From assembly GCF_020594515.1 (NCBI RefSeq), contig NZ_JAJCTH010000011.1, forward strand, positions 1-64,000: DNA of 64,000 bases, read 5' to 3'. Shown piece after piece: positions 15,848-24,422 of the stretch; the first letter of the stretch is position 1, and every line of letters begins with the position of its first letter. The position numbers were made by a program, and so were the translations under genes. Below the pieces are notes generated by a model that was not told the DNA's origin, made no database searches, and saw nothing but the letters and a program-made list of their open reading frames with translations. The stretch is from Rhodoferax sp. U2-2l. GTDB lineage: Bacteria > Pseudomonadota > Gammaproteobacteria > Burkholderiales > Burkholderiaceae_C.

Positions 15848-17206
15848 CTAACCGGTTTTGACCAAGCCCGCCACCGAGGCGTTCATCACGTGCACGATGG
15901 CGCGTGCCAAACCGTGCGCGGCACCGCGGTGCGCCTGGGCAAAGCTGTCACAGCCCTGGCGGGCGCTGGCCAGCCGGTGGGCATCGGCCACCAGATCACC
16001 TGCCACCTTGACCGCTTCGGACAGATCCGCCACGCGCAGCGCCGCACCTGCGGCCAGCGCCTGCTCGGCCGCGTCGGCGAAGTTGAAAGTGTGCGGACCC
16101 ATCAGCACCGGGCAGCCGCAGGCCGCCGCCTCGATCAGGTTTTGCCCGCCCAGCGGCTCAAAACTGCCACCCAGCAAAGCCACATCGGCCAGGCCGTAAT
16201 ACAGCGCCATCTCGCCCAGCGAGTCGCCCAGCCAGACCGTGGGCGGCTGGCCCGGCGCCGCCGCGGGCAATTCCGGCCCCTGTACGCCCCAATGGCTGCG
16301 GCGCGACACGGCAAAACCCTGCGTGGTGATCAGCTCGGCCACCGCGTCAAAGCGCTGCGGGTGCCGAGGCACGATCAGCCAATGAACCTGATCCACGACC
16401 GAATCCGTCACGGCTGGTCCCGGTTGCGCAGGGAATGGGGCGCGCAGCGCCTGGAGGATCTGCAGCAAGGCCAGCTCCTCCCCCTCGCGTGAACTGGCGA
16501 CCATCACCACCGGTTTGCCAAGGCGTGTGCGGGATTGGCGCCCCAGGGCGATCTGCCGGGCGTCGGGCGTGGCGTCAAACTTGAGGTTGCCAAACACCGC
16601 ACGTACCGGGGCGTCAAGCTGGTTGAAGCGCTGGGCATCCTGCGGGGTTTGCGGCCAAACGGCGTTGAGCTCGGTGAAGGCCGGGCGCGCCAGCCAGGAT
16701 AATTTTTGCGCCTGACGCAAGGATTTTTCGCTCAGGCGGGCGCTGGCCAGCACCAGCGGCATCTGCCGCACATGGCAGGTGTGCACCAGATTCGGCCAGA
16801 TTTCGGTCTCCATCAGCACGCCGATCTGTGGCTTGAAGTGGCTCAAAAACCGCTGCGCAGCCCCCACCGTGTCCCAGGGTTGCCAGGCTTGCAGGTCACC
16901 CGGTTGCAGCAGCTTGGCGCCCTCAGCGCGCCCGGTGGCGGTGCCGTGGGTGAGCAGCAGGCGCATGTCGGGCAGCAGTTTGCGCAGCGCCGCCACCAGC
17001 ACCGCGGCCGCGCGCGTTTCGCCCAGCGACACGGCGTGCACCCACACCGTGGGGCCGTCGTGCGGCGGCACCGGGGCGCTGTAGCGGCCAAACCGCTCGT
17101 CAATGGCTTGCAGGTAGCCGGGCTCCTTGGCCCCACGGCGCTTGAGTTTGCGTTTGAGCAGCGGCTGCGCCAGCCACATCGCCAATGAATAAAGCTGTCG
17201 AATCAC
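15848..17206 (-). CDS. waaA: 3-deoxy-D-manno-octulosonic acid transferase
   Basis: 452 residues from the GTG at 17206, which overlaps the waaC stop (GTGA); longer in-frame readings into waaC are not needed. An N-terminal membrane segment (VIRQLYSLAMWLAQPLL) is followed by the KdtA family segments VWVHAVSLGETRAA, LLTHGTATGR, METEIWPNL and GSFEPLGGQNLIEAAACGCPV. It adds Kdo to lipid A at the inner membrane. It forms a translationally coupled pair with waaC, a usual LPS core arrangement in this group. Confidence 0.92.
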   Translation of the reverse strand: MIRQLYSLAMWLAQPLLKRKLKRRGAKEPGYLQAIDERFGRYSAPVPPHDGPTVWVHAVSLGETRAAAVLVAALRKLLPDMRLLLTHGTATGRAEGAKLLQPGDLQAWQPWDTVGAAQRFLSHFKPQIGVLMETEIWPNLVHTCHVRQMPLVLASARLSEKSLRQAQKLSWLARPAFTELNAVWPQTPQDAQRFNQLDAPVRAVFGNLKFDATPDARQIALGRQSRTRLGKPVVMVASSREGEELALLQILQALRAPFPAQPGPAVTDSVVDQVHWLIVPRHPQRFDAVAELITTQGFAVSRRSHWGVQGPELPAAAPGQPPTVWLGDSLGEMALYYGLADVALLGGSFEPLGGQNLIEAAACGCPVLMGPHTFNFADAAEQALAAGAALRVADLSEAVKVAGDLVADAHRLASARQGCDSFAQAHRGAAHGLARAIVHVMNASVAGLVKTG

Positions 17207-18282
17207 AGAGAGGCCAGGCCCGAGGCCCGGTAAGTGGGGGTTGCAACACGGGCCTGCGCAGCGGCGGACACCGCCTGCCAGGCCTGCCAAATACGGTCCA
17301 CCGACGGGGTGGGCTGGGCAAAGACACTGACCTGGCGCGGCGGTGGGCCGCCTGCGGTGGTCTGTTGTTCGGCCAGCGGGCCGGTGCGCCAGGCGGTGTC
17401 AAAGTTGTAGATCTGCACATGCGCCAGGTCCAGCGCCACGGCGATGTGGCTCAGGCCACTGTCGACACCGATCAGACCGTCGCAGTTGGCCAGCGAATCG
17501 GTGAGTGCATCGAGCGCCAGCCGCGGCCAGACCTGGGCGTGGGTCAGGCCCTCCGCCATCTGGTGGCACACGGCTTCTTCGGCCGCGCTGCCGTGCGGCA
17601 AAGCCACCATGTAACCGGCGGCGTTCAGGCGCGCACCCAGCTCGCGCCAGTGGGCCAGCGGCCACGTTTTGTCGGCGCGTGAGGTGCCGTGCACCAGCGC
17701 CACCAGGCCCTGCAAGCCGGTTCTGAGCGCGACCTGTTTGGTCGCAGGCAAGCCTTTGTCCTTTTGCGCCAACAGCCCGAAAGACAGGTAAAAAGGCAGC
17801 GTGTAGCCCAGGGCCTGCGCACACAGCTGGCGCGAGCGGGTCACCGCGTGGCTGCGTGCGGGCAAGGTCAGGGCCACATCGGCCACCCAGCGCGCGGGTG
17901 CCTCAAAGCTGGAGCCTTCGGTCTGGTTGGCCATGCCGTAGCGTTTGCCGCTTGGGGTCAGGCGCGCCAGCCGCGACACCAGGGCGGATTTGCTCAGGCC
18001 TTGCAGGTCAATCACCGCGTCGTAGTCATCCTGCTGCAAATCGGCCTTGAACAGCTTCCAGGCCTGGCGCGTCTCGGGGCTGAACATGGCCTTGCGCCAG
18101 CGCCGCAGCTCACACGGAATCACCCGGTGCACGCCTTTGCAGCGCAGCACCAGCGGGGCAAAACCACGCTCCACCACCCAGTCGATGCGTGCATCAGGGT
18201 AGGCCAGGCGGATGTCCTGCACCGCGGCCATGGCGTGCACGACGTCACCTAAAGAGGAGAGTTTGACGATCAGTATCTTCAA
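17203..18282 (-). CDS. waaC: Lipopolysaccharide heptosyltransferase I
   Basis: 359 residues. It opens with MKILIVKLSSLGDVVHAMAAV, the GT9 N-terminal motif, followed by YDAVIDLQGLSKSALVSRLA, LVHGTSRADKTWP and GLIGVDSGLSHIAVAL. The enzyme adds the first heptose to Kdo2-lipid A on the cytoplasmic face. It precedes waaA with a four-base overlap. The C-terminal tail after DRIWQAWQAV is unusually long but not conserved-looking. Confidence 0.92.
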   Translation of the reverse strand: MKILIVKLSSLGDVVHAMAAVQDIRLAYPDARIDWVVERGFAPLVLRCKGVHRVIPCELRRWRKAMFSPETRQAWKLFKADLQQDDYDAVIDLQGLSKSALVSRLARLTPSGKRYGMANQTEGSSFEAPARWVADVALTLPARSHAVTRSRQLCAQALGYTLPFYLSFGLLAQKDKGLPATKQVALRTGLQGLVALVHGTSRADKTWPLAHWRELGARLNAAGYMVALPHGSAAEEAVCHQMAEGLTHAQVWPRLALDALTDSLANCDGLIGVDSGLSHIAVALDLAHVQIYNFDTAWRTGPLAEQQTTAGGPPPRQVSVFAQPTPSVDRIWQAWQAVSAAAQARVATPTYRASGLASL

Positions 18283-18300
18283 AAGCAGCCCTCACCCCTG

Positions 18301-18321
18301 CCCTCTCCCAGCGGGAGAGGG
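18301..18321. repeat. CCCTCTCCC/GGGAGAGGG hairpin repeat
   Basis: A perfect nine-base inverted repeat with an AGC loop, in the 95-bp gap between the mutase gene and waaC. The sequence is of the common dispersed CCCTCTCCC-GGGAGAGGG type found in many beta- and gammaproteobacteria. There is no T-run, so termination is doubtful. Confidence 0.6.
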
Positions 18322-18377
18322 GGCAAAACCGACAACAACATCCCGTTCAATCGCACCTGCTTGGGCTCCGACCAAGC

Positions 18378-19760
18378 TCAATGCGCCGCTTCGTCAAAGC
18401 TGGCGTCGGGCTTGAGCGTGTGCAGCAGCGCGAGCATGTCGGCCTGAATACGCGCCAGCGCCTCGGGCGTGTGGCCCTCAAACCGCAGCACCAGCACCGG
18501 TGTGGTGTTGCTGGCGCGGATCAGGCCAAAACCGTCCGGCCAATCGACCCGCAAGCCGTCGATGGTGTTCACGGTGGCCGGTGCCGGGAAGTTGACCTTG
18601 GCCACCAACTGGTCCACCAGCCCGTGGGGTTCCCCCTCGGCACATTTGACATTGAGTTCGGGCGTGGAGAAGCTGGTGGGCAGCGCGTTGAGCACCGCGT
18701 TGGCATCTGCAGACTGGCTCAAGATTTCCAACAGGCGGCAACCGGCGTAGGTGCCGTCGTCAAAGCCGTACCAGCGCTCCTTGAAGAAGATGTGGCCACT
18801 CATCTCGCCACCCAGCGGTGAGCCAATTTCTTTCATCTTGGCCTTGATCAACGAGTGGCCGGTCTTGAACATCATCGGCACCCCACCTGCCTCGGTGATG
18901 GTGGGTGCCAGGCGTTGGGAACACTTCACATCAAAAATGATGGTGCCACCGGGGGCACGTTTCAACACGTCGCGCGCAAACAACATCATCTGGCGATCCG
19001 GGTAAATCGTGTTGCCTTCTTTGGTGACGATACCCAGGCGATCGCCGTCGCCATCAAAAGCCAGGCCAATTTCGGCGTCACCGGCTTGGAGCGCGGCCAC
19101 CACGTCACGCAGGTTCTCCGGTTTGCTCGGGTCGGGATGGTGGTTGGGGAAGTTGCCGTCCACTTCGCTGTGCAACTCAGTCACCTCACAACCAATCGCA
19201 CGCAGAATGCCGGGGGCCGAGGCACCGGCAATGCCGTTGCCCGAGTCCACCACAATCTTCATCGGGCGAGACAGTGTGATGCCACCCACAATGCGCGCGG
19301 TGTAATCAGCCAGCACATCGACACAACGCACCGAGCCGCCGTCCTGCAGCACCCAGGTCTCGTCGGTCATGATCTGGCGCAGGGTCTGGATCTCGTCGCC
19401 GTAGATGGCGCGGCCATCCATCACCATCTTGAAACCGTTGTAGTCCTTGGGGTTGTGGCTGCCGGTGACCTGGATGCCGCTGGCACACAGGGTGCTGGCG
19501 GCAAAGTACAACATCGGTGTGGTGGCTTTGCCAATGTCGATCACCTCGACACCCACCGACACCAGCCCTTGGATCAACGCGGCGCTCAGCGCCGGACCAC
19601 TTAGGCGCCCGTCGCGCCCGACCGCGACCACTTTTTGCCCTTCACGCAAAGCCACGGTGCCAAAGGCCCGGCCCAGGGCTTCGGCCATGGCCTCATTCAC
19701 GGTGCTGGGCACCACACCACGGATGTCGTAGGCTTTGAAAATCGAGGCAGGCAGTTGCAT
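18378..19760 (-). CDS. Phosphomannomutase/phosphoglucomutase (AlgC/ManB family)
   Basis: 460 residues from the ATG at 19760 with AAGGGA upstream; the reading to 19922 is an extension without a ribosome site. FKAYDIRGVVP opens the protein. Active-site Ser101 lies in TGSHNPKDYNGF, the metal loop is FDGDGDRLG, and the sugar-binding loop is GGEMSGH. The C-terminal phosphate-binding RASNTTPVLVLRFEG is present. It interconverts hexose 1- and 6-phosphates for LPS, exopolysaccharide and glucan precursors. It lies upstream of waaC on the same strand, separated by a hairpin. Confidence 0.9.
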   Translation of the reverse strand: MQLPASIFKAYDIRGVVPSTVNEAMAEALGRAFGTVALREGQKVVAVGRDGRLSGPALSAALIQGLVSVGVEVIDIGKATTPMLYFAASTLCASGIQVTGSHNPKDYNGFKMVMDGRAIYGDEIQTLRQIMTDETWVLQDGGSVRCVDVLADYTARIVGGITLSRPMKIVVDSGNGIAGASAPGILRAIGCEVTELHSEVDGNFPNHHPDPSKPENLRDVVAALQAGDAEIGLAFDGDGDRLGIVTKEGNTIYPDRQMMLFARDVLKRAPGGTIIFDVKCSQRLAPTITEAGGVPMMFKTGHSLIKAKMKEIGSPLGGEMSGHIFFKERWYGFDDGTYAGCRLLEILSQSADANAVLNALPTSFSTPELNVKCAEGEPHGLVDQLVAKVNFPAPATVNTIDGLRVDWPDGFGLIRASNTTPVLVLRFEGHTPEALARIQADMLALLHTLKPDASFDEAAH

Positions 19761-19905
19761 GAGAAATCCCTTGTGGATGGTCGAACCGGTGAACGGGCTG
19801 GCATTTTTGGCCTGAATTGTAGGGTCGGCACCGGGCGCGGGCACATGTCCGGAAACGGCTACTTTGACCCCCCAAAACAACGCGGGCAACCGTATCATCC
19901 GCCGC

Positions 19906-21483
19906 ATGACCGCCACCCCCAACCTGCCGTTTGACGATGCCTGCTACCTGGCCTTGAAAGCGCGGGACGCCCGTTTTGATGGCCGCTTTTTCACCGGCGT
20001 GACCTCCACCGGCATTTATTGCCGCCCGGTGTGCCGGGTGCGTACCCCCAAGCGGGAGAACTGCCGCTTTTTCCCGCACGCGGCGCTGGCCGAGTTGGCG
20101 GGCTTTCGGCCCTGCCTGCGTTGCCGACCCGAGCTGGCGCCCGGTGGCGGGGTGCCCCACCCGCCCGCCTGGTCGATGCAGGACGCCTCCAGCATCCTGG
20201 CCGGCCAGGCGGCTGCCCTGCTGGACGCGCCGCCCAGCGGATCGGTGGCGGCACAAGGCATCGGACCCGTGGCGCAACGTCTGGGCATCAGCGATCGGCA
20301 TTTGCGGCGCATTTTTGAGGCCCGGTTTGGTGTGTCGCCGCTGCGTTACCTGCAAACCCGCCGCCTGCTGTGCGCCAAACAGTTGCTGACCGACACCCGG
20401 CTGCCTGCGGCGCAAGTGGCGCGCATGAGTGGTTTTGCCAGCGTGCGCCGGTTCAATGCGGTCTTTTTAGCCCAGTATGGTCTGAACCCGACGCAACTGC
20501 GCCGCGACCGGCGCTCGGCCAGCGCACCCACACCCTCCACCAGCCCGCAGCTGCCACTGACGGTGGTTCTGAGTTACCGCCCGCCTTATGACGTGGCCGC
20601 TTTGCTGCAATTTTTTCAAAGGCGCCAGCTCACCGGCACGGAGCTGGCCACGCTGTCCCCCACCCAGGCCAGTCTGGCCAGCACGCTGTCGGTGGCACTG
20701 GACGGGCAGCGCATCAGCGGCTGGCTCACGGCCTGTTTTGATGCGCCGCGCTGCCGGGTCAGGCTCACGGTGAGTGAGTCGCTGCTGCCAGCGTTGCCGC
20801 AGGTGATGGTGCGCGTGCGCCACCTGCTGGACCTGGACGCCGACCCGCTGGCCATCAACGCGGTGTTGCACAACGATTTCCCCGAATCGGATGGTCTGCG
20901 CCTGCCCGGCACGCTGGACGGCTTTGAGCTGGCGGTGCGCGCCGTGCTGGGCCAGCAAATCACCGTGGCTGCGGCGCGCACGGTGTGCAACCGGCTGGTG
21001 GCGCGTTTTGGTGAACCCATCACCACCCCCATGACCGGGCTGAACCGGCTGTTCCCCAGTGCGCAGACGCTGGCAAACGCCACGGGCGATGATCTGGGGC
21101 AGCTGGGCATCGTCAAACAACGCCAAGGCGCCATCATCGCTTTGGCGCGGGCGGTGGCTGACGGCCAGTTGACCCTGCACACGGGCGCGCCACTGGCGCC
21201 AACCTTGCGCGATGTGCTGGCCCTGCCCGGTGTGGGTGACTGGACCGCGCAGTACATCGCCATGCGCGCGCTGGGTTGGCCCGACGCCTTTCCGGCTGGC
21301 GATGTGGCGCTGCACAAAGCACTGGCGGTGCAGGGCGCCCCCTCACCGGCCAAAGCAGCCTTGGCCGCCGCCAGCGCGTGGCAACCCTGGCGCAGCTACG
21401 CCGTGATGCGTGCCTGGGCGCGTCTGCCTGACACAGCACCGACGGGCCAGGCCACACACCAGACGTCCGATGGACACGGATGA
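19906..21483 (+). CDS. Ada N-domain/AraC-HTH/AlkA 3-methyladenine DNA glycosylase fusion
   Basis: About 525 residues from the ATG at 19906; an in-frame TTG at 19864 is an alternative. The zinc/methyl-acceptor tetrad of Ada is complete (Cys39, Cys43, Cys70, Cys73 in TGIYCRPVCR and FRPCLRC). An AraC-type HTH follows (GIGPVAQRLGISDRHLRRIF), then an AlkA domain with a helix-hairpin-helix LPGVGDWTAQYIAMRA and the catalytic-type Asp in FPAGDVAL. It senses methyl-phosphotriesters, may activate transcription, and removes alkylated bases. The O6-methylguanine transferase domain of classical Ada is missing but encoded by the next gene. Confidence 0.88.
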   Translation: MTATPNLPFDDACYLALKARDARFDGRFFTGVTSTGIYCRPVCRVRTPKRENCRFFPHAALAELAGFRPCLRCRPELAPGGGVPHPPAWSMQDASSILAGQAAALLDAPPSGSVAAQGIGPVAQRLGISDRHLRRIFEARFGVSPLRYLQTRRLLCAKQLLTDTRLPAAQVARMSGFASVRRFNAVFLAQYGLNPTQLRRDRRSASAPTPSTSPQLPLTVVLSYRPPYDVAALLQFFQRRQLTGTELATLSPTQASLASTLSVALDGQRISGWLTACFDAPRCRVRLTVSESLLPALPQVMVRVRHLLDLDADPLAINAVLHNDFPESDGLRLPGTLDGFELAVRAVLGQQITVAAARTVCNRLVARFGEPITTPMTGLNRLFPSAQTLANATGDDLGQLGIVKQRQGAIIALARAVADGQLTLHTGAPLAPTLRDVLALPGVGDWTAQYIAMRALGWPDAFPAGDVALHKALAVQGAPSPAKAALAAASAWQPWRSYAVMRAWARLPDTAPTGQATHQTSDGHG

Positions 21484-21530
21484 ACCCAACCATTGGCCCT
21501 GACAAACAACGACCGGAAGGCGACCACACC

Positions 21531-22025
21531 ATGAAAATTCCCGCAAACACCGTTCAGGCCAGCATCGCCAGCCCGCTGGGCCGCCTGCTTCTGGCTGCCA
21601 GCGCCGACCGGCTGGTGGGCGTTTGGTTTGACAACCAGGCGCATCTGCCTGACCTCACCCCTTGCGCCAGCGCGCCAGATCACCCGGTGCTGACCCAGGC
21701 CGCAGCGGAACTGGCCCAGTACTTCGCCGGACAGCGCCAGACGTTTGACGTCCCACTCGACACCACGACCGGCACGTCGTTCCAGCAGGCGGTCTGGCAG
21801 GCACTGCAAGGCATCCCGGTGGGGACGACCTGCAGCTACGGCGAGCTGGCCCGGCGCATCGGCCAACCTGCCGCCGTGCGCGCGGTGGGCGCTGCCGTGG
21901 GCCGCAACCCGCTGGGTATCATCGTGCCCTGCCACCGCGTGGTGGGCTCAAACGGCAGCCTCACGGGCTACGCTGGTGGCCTGCCCCGCAAAACCGCCCT
22001 GCTGCAACTTGAAGGCGCTCTTTGA
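21531..22025 (+). CDS. ogt: Methylated-DNA-[protein]-cysteine S-methyltransferase
   Basis: About 164 residues from the ATG at 21531; an ATG at 21480 overlaps the alkA stop and would add 17 residues. The active-site motif IVPCHRVVGSNG is intact, and GTSFQQAVWQAL and YGELARRIGQPAAVRAVG give the DNA-binding helix and arginine finger. It repairs O6-methylguanine by a one-time methyl transfer to cysteine. It is coupled to the upstream glycosylase, so the two genes together rebuild the full Ada plus AlkA activities. Confidence 0.92.
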   Translation: MKIPANTVQASIASPLGRLLLAASADRLVGVWFDNQAHLPDLTPCASAPDHPVLTQAAAELAQYFAGQRQTFDVPLDTTTGTSFQQAVWQALQGIPVGTTCSYGELARRIGQPAAVRAVGAAVGRNPLGIIVPCHRVVGSNGSLTGYAGGLPRKTALLQLEGAL

Positions 22026-22918
22026 CCTCGCTCCCGAAAAAACCCTGGCTCCTTGAATTTCTCCTGCTGGCCGCGCTGTGGGGCGCGTCGTTTCTGTTCA
22101 TGCGTTTGGGCGCCGCCGAATTCGGGCCTTTGCCCACGGCAGGCATTCGCGTTGGCATTGCCGCGCTGTTTCTGCTGCCGCTGTTGCTGGCGCGCCGGCA
22201 GGGGTCCACGCTGATGGTGCACTGGCGAAAAATTCTCTTTCTGGGACTGCTCAACTCGGGCCTGCCGTTTGCCTGCTACGCCTACGCGCTGCTGGCCATC
22301 AGCACCGGGCTGTCGTCGCTGCTGAATGCCACCGTGCCGCTGTTTGGCGCGCTGGTGGCCTGGGTATGGCTCAAAGACCGGCCGCACGGGCTCAAGATCA
22401 TCGGTTTGCTGATCGGCTTTGTGGGTGTGGCCATGCTGGCTTGGGGCAAAGCGAGTTTCAAGCCGGATGCCTCGGGCCTGTCCAGCGGCTGGGCGGTGGT
22501 GGCTTGCCTGGTGGCGTGCCTGTGCTACGGCATCTCGGCCAGCTACACCAAGCGTTATCTGGGCGGCGTGCCCTCGCTGGTGGTGGCCACCGGCAGCCAG
22601 ATCGGTGCCACCCTCGGGCTGGCGCTGCCCACGGTGTGGCTGTGGCCGGCAGTGATGCCCGGTGCCACAGCCTGGCTGGCGCTGCTGGCCGTGGGTGTGT
22701 TGTGCACCGGTGTGGCCTACGTGTTGTATTTCCGGCTGATTGAAAAGATGGGGGCAGCGGCCTCGCTCACCGTCACCTTCCTGATCCCGGTGTTTGCGGT
22801 GTTCTATGGTGTGTTGCTGCTGGGTGAATCGGTCACGAGCTGGATGCTGATTTGCGGCGCCGTCATCCTGTGCGGCACGGCGCTGTCGCTGGACCTGCTC
22901 AAACTGCGCAAAAGCTAG
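22022..22918 (+). CDS. EamA-family (DMT) transporter
   Basis: 298 residues with ten hydrophobic helices in two repeated halves of five, as in EamA/RhaT-type exporters; LLLAALWGASFLFMRLGA and GLLIGFVGVAMLAWG are typical. The TTG at 22022 overlaps the ogt stop, so it is translationally coupled to it. The substrate is unknown; family members export amino acids or metabolites. Its end is followed by the first copy of the shared stress-promoter element. Confidence 0.85.
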   Translation: MTSLPKKPWLLEFLLLAALWGASFLFMRLGAAEFGPLPTAGIRVGIAALFLLPLLLARRQGSTLMVHWRKILFLGLLNSGLPFACYAYALLAISTGLSSLLNATVPLFGALVAWVWLKDRPHGLKIIGLLIGFVGVAMLAWGKASFKPDASGLSSGWAVVACLVACLCYGISASYTKRYLGGVPSLVVATGSQIGATLGLALPTVWLWPAVMPGATAWLALLAVGVLCTGVAYVLYFRLIEKMGAAASLTVTFLIPVFAVFYGVLLLGESVTSWMLICGAVILCGTALSLDLLKLRKS

Positions 22919-22956
22919 GCAGGGTGCCACCCGGGGCCGGGTCGCCCGGCGCCTAT

Positions 22957-22998
22957 GTGCGCAGGCGAACAGACCCCCCGTGGCCTCCCCGGTATGGT
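22957..22998 (+). promoter_or_regulatory. Shared palindromic promoter element, copy A (for DUF1328 gene)
   Basis: 18-mer GTGCGCAGGCGAACAGAC (22957-22974), then six bases, TGGCC (22981-22985) and a -10-like TATGGT (22993-22998). Predicted start is near 23005, about 25 bases before the ATG at 23030. The same pattern recurs upstream of seven other units in this window. Confidence 0.65.
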
Positions 22999-23029
22999 CG
23001 ACTTCTTTAAAAACAACGAGAGGTTCACC

Positions 23030-23194
23030 ATGCTGTATTACGCCGTCGTCTTTTTCATCATCGCCCTGATTGCAGGCGTGTTGGGCTTTGGTGGCATTGC
23101 CGCCGGTGCCGTGAGCATCGCCAAAATTTTGTTTTTCGTCTTCATCGTCCTGGCCGTCATCAGCATCATTTTCGGATCGGTCAAAGGGTTTTAG
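23030..23194 (+). CDS. DUF1328 (YtjA-type) small membrane protein
   Basis: 54 residues from the ATG at 23030 with GAGAGG upstream. There are two hydrophobic helices ([18 protein letters not shown] and [18 protein letters not shown]) with a GGIAAGA turn, the DUF1328 signature. The function is unknown; such proteins are often induced by osmotic or envelope stress. It has its own element-A promoter and precedes a DUF883/holin-type operon. Confidence 0.85.
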   Translation: MLYYAVVFFIIALIAGVLGFGGIAAGAVSIAKILFFVFIVLAVISIIFGSVKGF

Positions 23195-23248
23195 GCGCTC
23201 AGCCTGGTCCACATCTGCCCCCTTTTCACGCACCTCAAAGGAAATTTC

Positions 23249-23620
23249 ATGTCCGATACCAACACCACCGACACCCTGGTCAACCAAGCCGCCCACTCGG
23301 CAGACCAGGCCATCCAAACCAGCCAGCGCGCTGCCAATGACGCCCTGAAAACCCTCGCCAACGCCATGCATGACCTGCGCCGCCAGGCCACACCGGTGCT
23401 TGACCGCGCCGGCGAACAGGTCAGCTCGTTTGCCCGCCATGGCGTGGACAGCGTGCGCGAAACCTCGCACCAGTTGCGCCTGAAGGCCGAGCGCGCCTCG
23501 GACAACACGGTCAGCTACATCCGGCACGAGCCGGTGAAATCGGTGCTGATTGCCGCCGCCACCGGTGCCGCCCTGATGGCGCTGGTCAGCTTGGTGGCCC
23601 GCTCACGCAGCCACCACTGA
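23249..23620 (+). CDS. DUF883/ElaB-YqjD-type membrane-anchored protein
   Basis: 123 residues. A long amphipathic helical region rich in Ala, Gln and Asp (about 1-95) leads to a C-terminal glycine-containing membrane helix (SVLIAAATGAALMALVSLVA) and a basic His-rich end. This is the architecture of YqjD/ElaB, tail-anchored proteins reported to bind ribosomes in stationary phase in E. coli. It is followed by two YqjE/YqjK-like genes, the same order as the enterobacterial yqjDEK group. Confidence 0.8.
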   Translation: MSDTNTTDTLVNQAAHSADQAIQTSQRAANDALKTLANAMHDLRRQATPVLDRAGEQVSSFARHGVDSVRETSHQLRLKAERASDNTVSYIRHEPVKSVLIAAATGAALMALVSLVARSRSHH

Positions 23621-23628
23621 AAGCCAGC

Positions 23629-24015
23629 GTGCCGTTGCCGCCCTTGCTGACCCTGCTGGCCACCCAGCCCCAGATGCTGGTGGACCACTTGCAGGCCTAT
23701 GCCGTGCTCACACACGAAGAGCTGGGCCTGGCAGGCCAGCGCTGGCGACGCCAGGCGCTGCTGCTGGCCACAGCCTTGTGTGGCCTGGGTGTGGCCGCCG
23801 TGCTGGGCGGCAGCGCCCTGATGCTGTGGGCGGTATCGCCCGGCCTGCCAGACCGGGCCCTATGGGTGCTGGTGGCCGTACCACTGGTTCCATTGGGTTT
23901 GGCGGTGGTTTGCCTGCTGCTGGCGCGCCAGCCCGCAGGCAGTGAGAGTTTTGCCAATCTGACGCGGCAACTCAGCGCCGACATGGCCATGTTGCGTTCG
24001 GCGGGCACACAATGA
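23629..24015 (+). CDS. Holin-like YqjE-type (phage holin family/DUF1469) membrane protein
   Basis: 128 residues from a GTG start, 8 bp after the DUF883 gene. A cytoplasmic helical segment precedes two hydrophobic helices (about 46-68 and 76-99), then a polar tail. The layout matches YqjE proteins of the actinobacterial holin-X group, which are not phage genes in this setting. Function is unknown. It overlaps the next gene by four bases (ATGA). Confidence 0.75.
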   Translation: MPLPPLLTLLATQPQMLVDHLQAYAVLTHEELGLAGQRWRRQALLLATALCGLGVAAVLGGSALMLWAVSPGLPDRALWVLVAVPLVPLGLAVVCLLLARQPAGSESFANLTRQLSADMAMLRSAGTQ

Positions 24016-24422
24016 GCGCCCAGCCCGGTGCCTGTGAACGCTTGGCCCAGTCGCGCGAGCGCCTGCGCCTGGCGCTGGCGCAGACCGAGTCGCGCCCCGA
24101 CGTTGATGCGTCGGGCACGCCGGGCACTGCCCCCCGGCCCTGGCTGCACGGCCTCAAAGCCAACCCCGAGGCAGGTTTCCTGATCAACCTGCTTCAAGCG
24201 TGGTGGCAAAAACAACCTTTTGCCGTCGCGACGACGCTGGTGGCAAGAGCCACCAACGGGGTGCTGCAGCCGGTGGCACAGAAGCATCCGTATCGCCTGG
24301 TGTTGGGCGCAGCCGCTGTCGGCGCTGTGCTGGTGCTGGTGCGGCCTTGGCGCTGGTTGTCCATGTCGGGCGTGCTGGCGGCGCTGGCGGCCGCGCGCTG
24401 GGTGGCCCAACCCAAACCATGA
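24012..24422 (+). CDS. YqjK-like hypothetical protein
   Basis: 136 residues. The start (CERLAQSRERLRLALAQ) resembles the YqjK opening, and one or two hydrophobic segments follow (about 93-107, 115-130). It overlaps both neighbours by ATGA-type junctions, so it is part of the 23249-25519 operon. No enzymatic motif is visible. Confidence 0.7.
   Translation: MSAQPGACERLAQSRERLRLALAQTESRPDVDASGTPGTAPRPWLHGLKANPEAGFLINLLQAWWQKQPFAVATTLVARATNGVLQPVAQKHPYRLVLGAAAVGAVLVLVRPWRWLSMSGVLAALAAARWVAQPKP

Noticed and set aside
23629..24015. Prophage holin
   Set aside because: The holin-like protein lies in a yqjDEK-type operon with no lysis, structural or integrase genes nearby, so no prophage is inferred.
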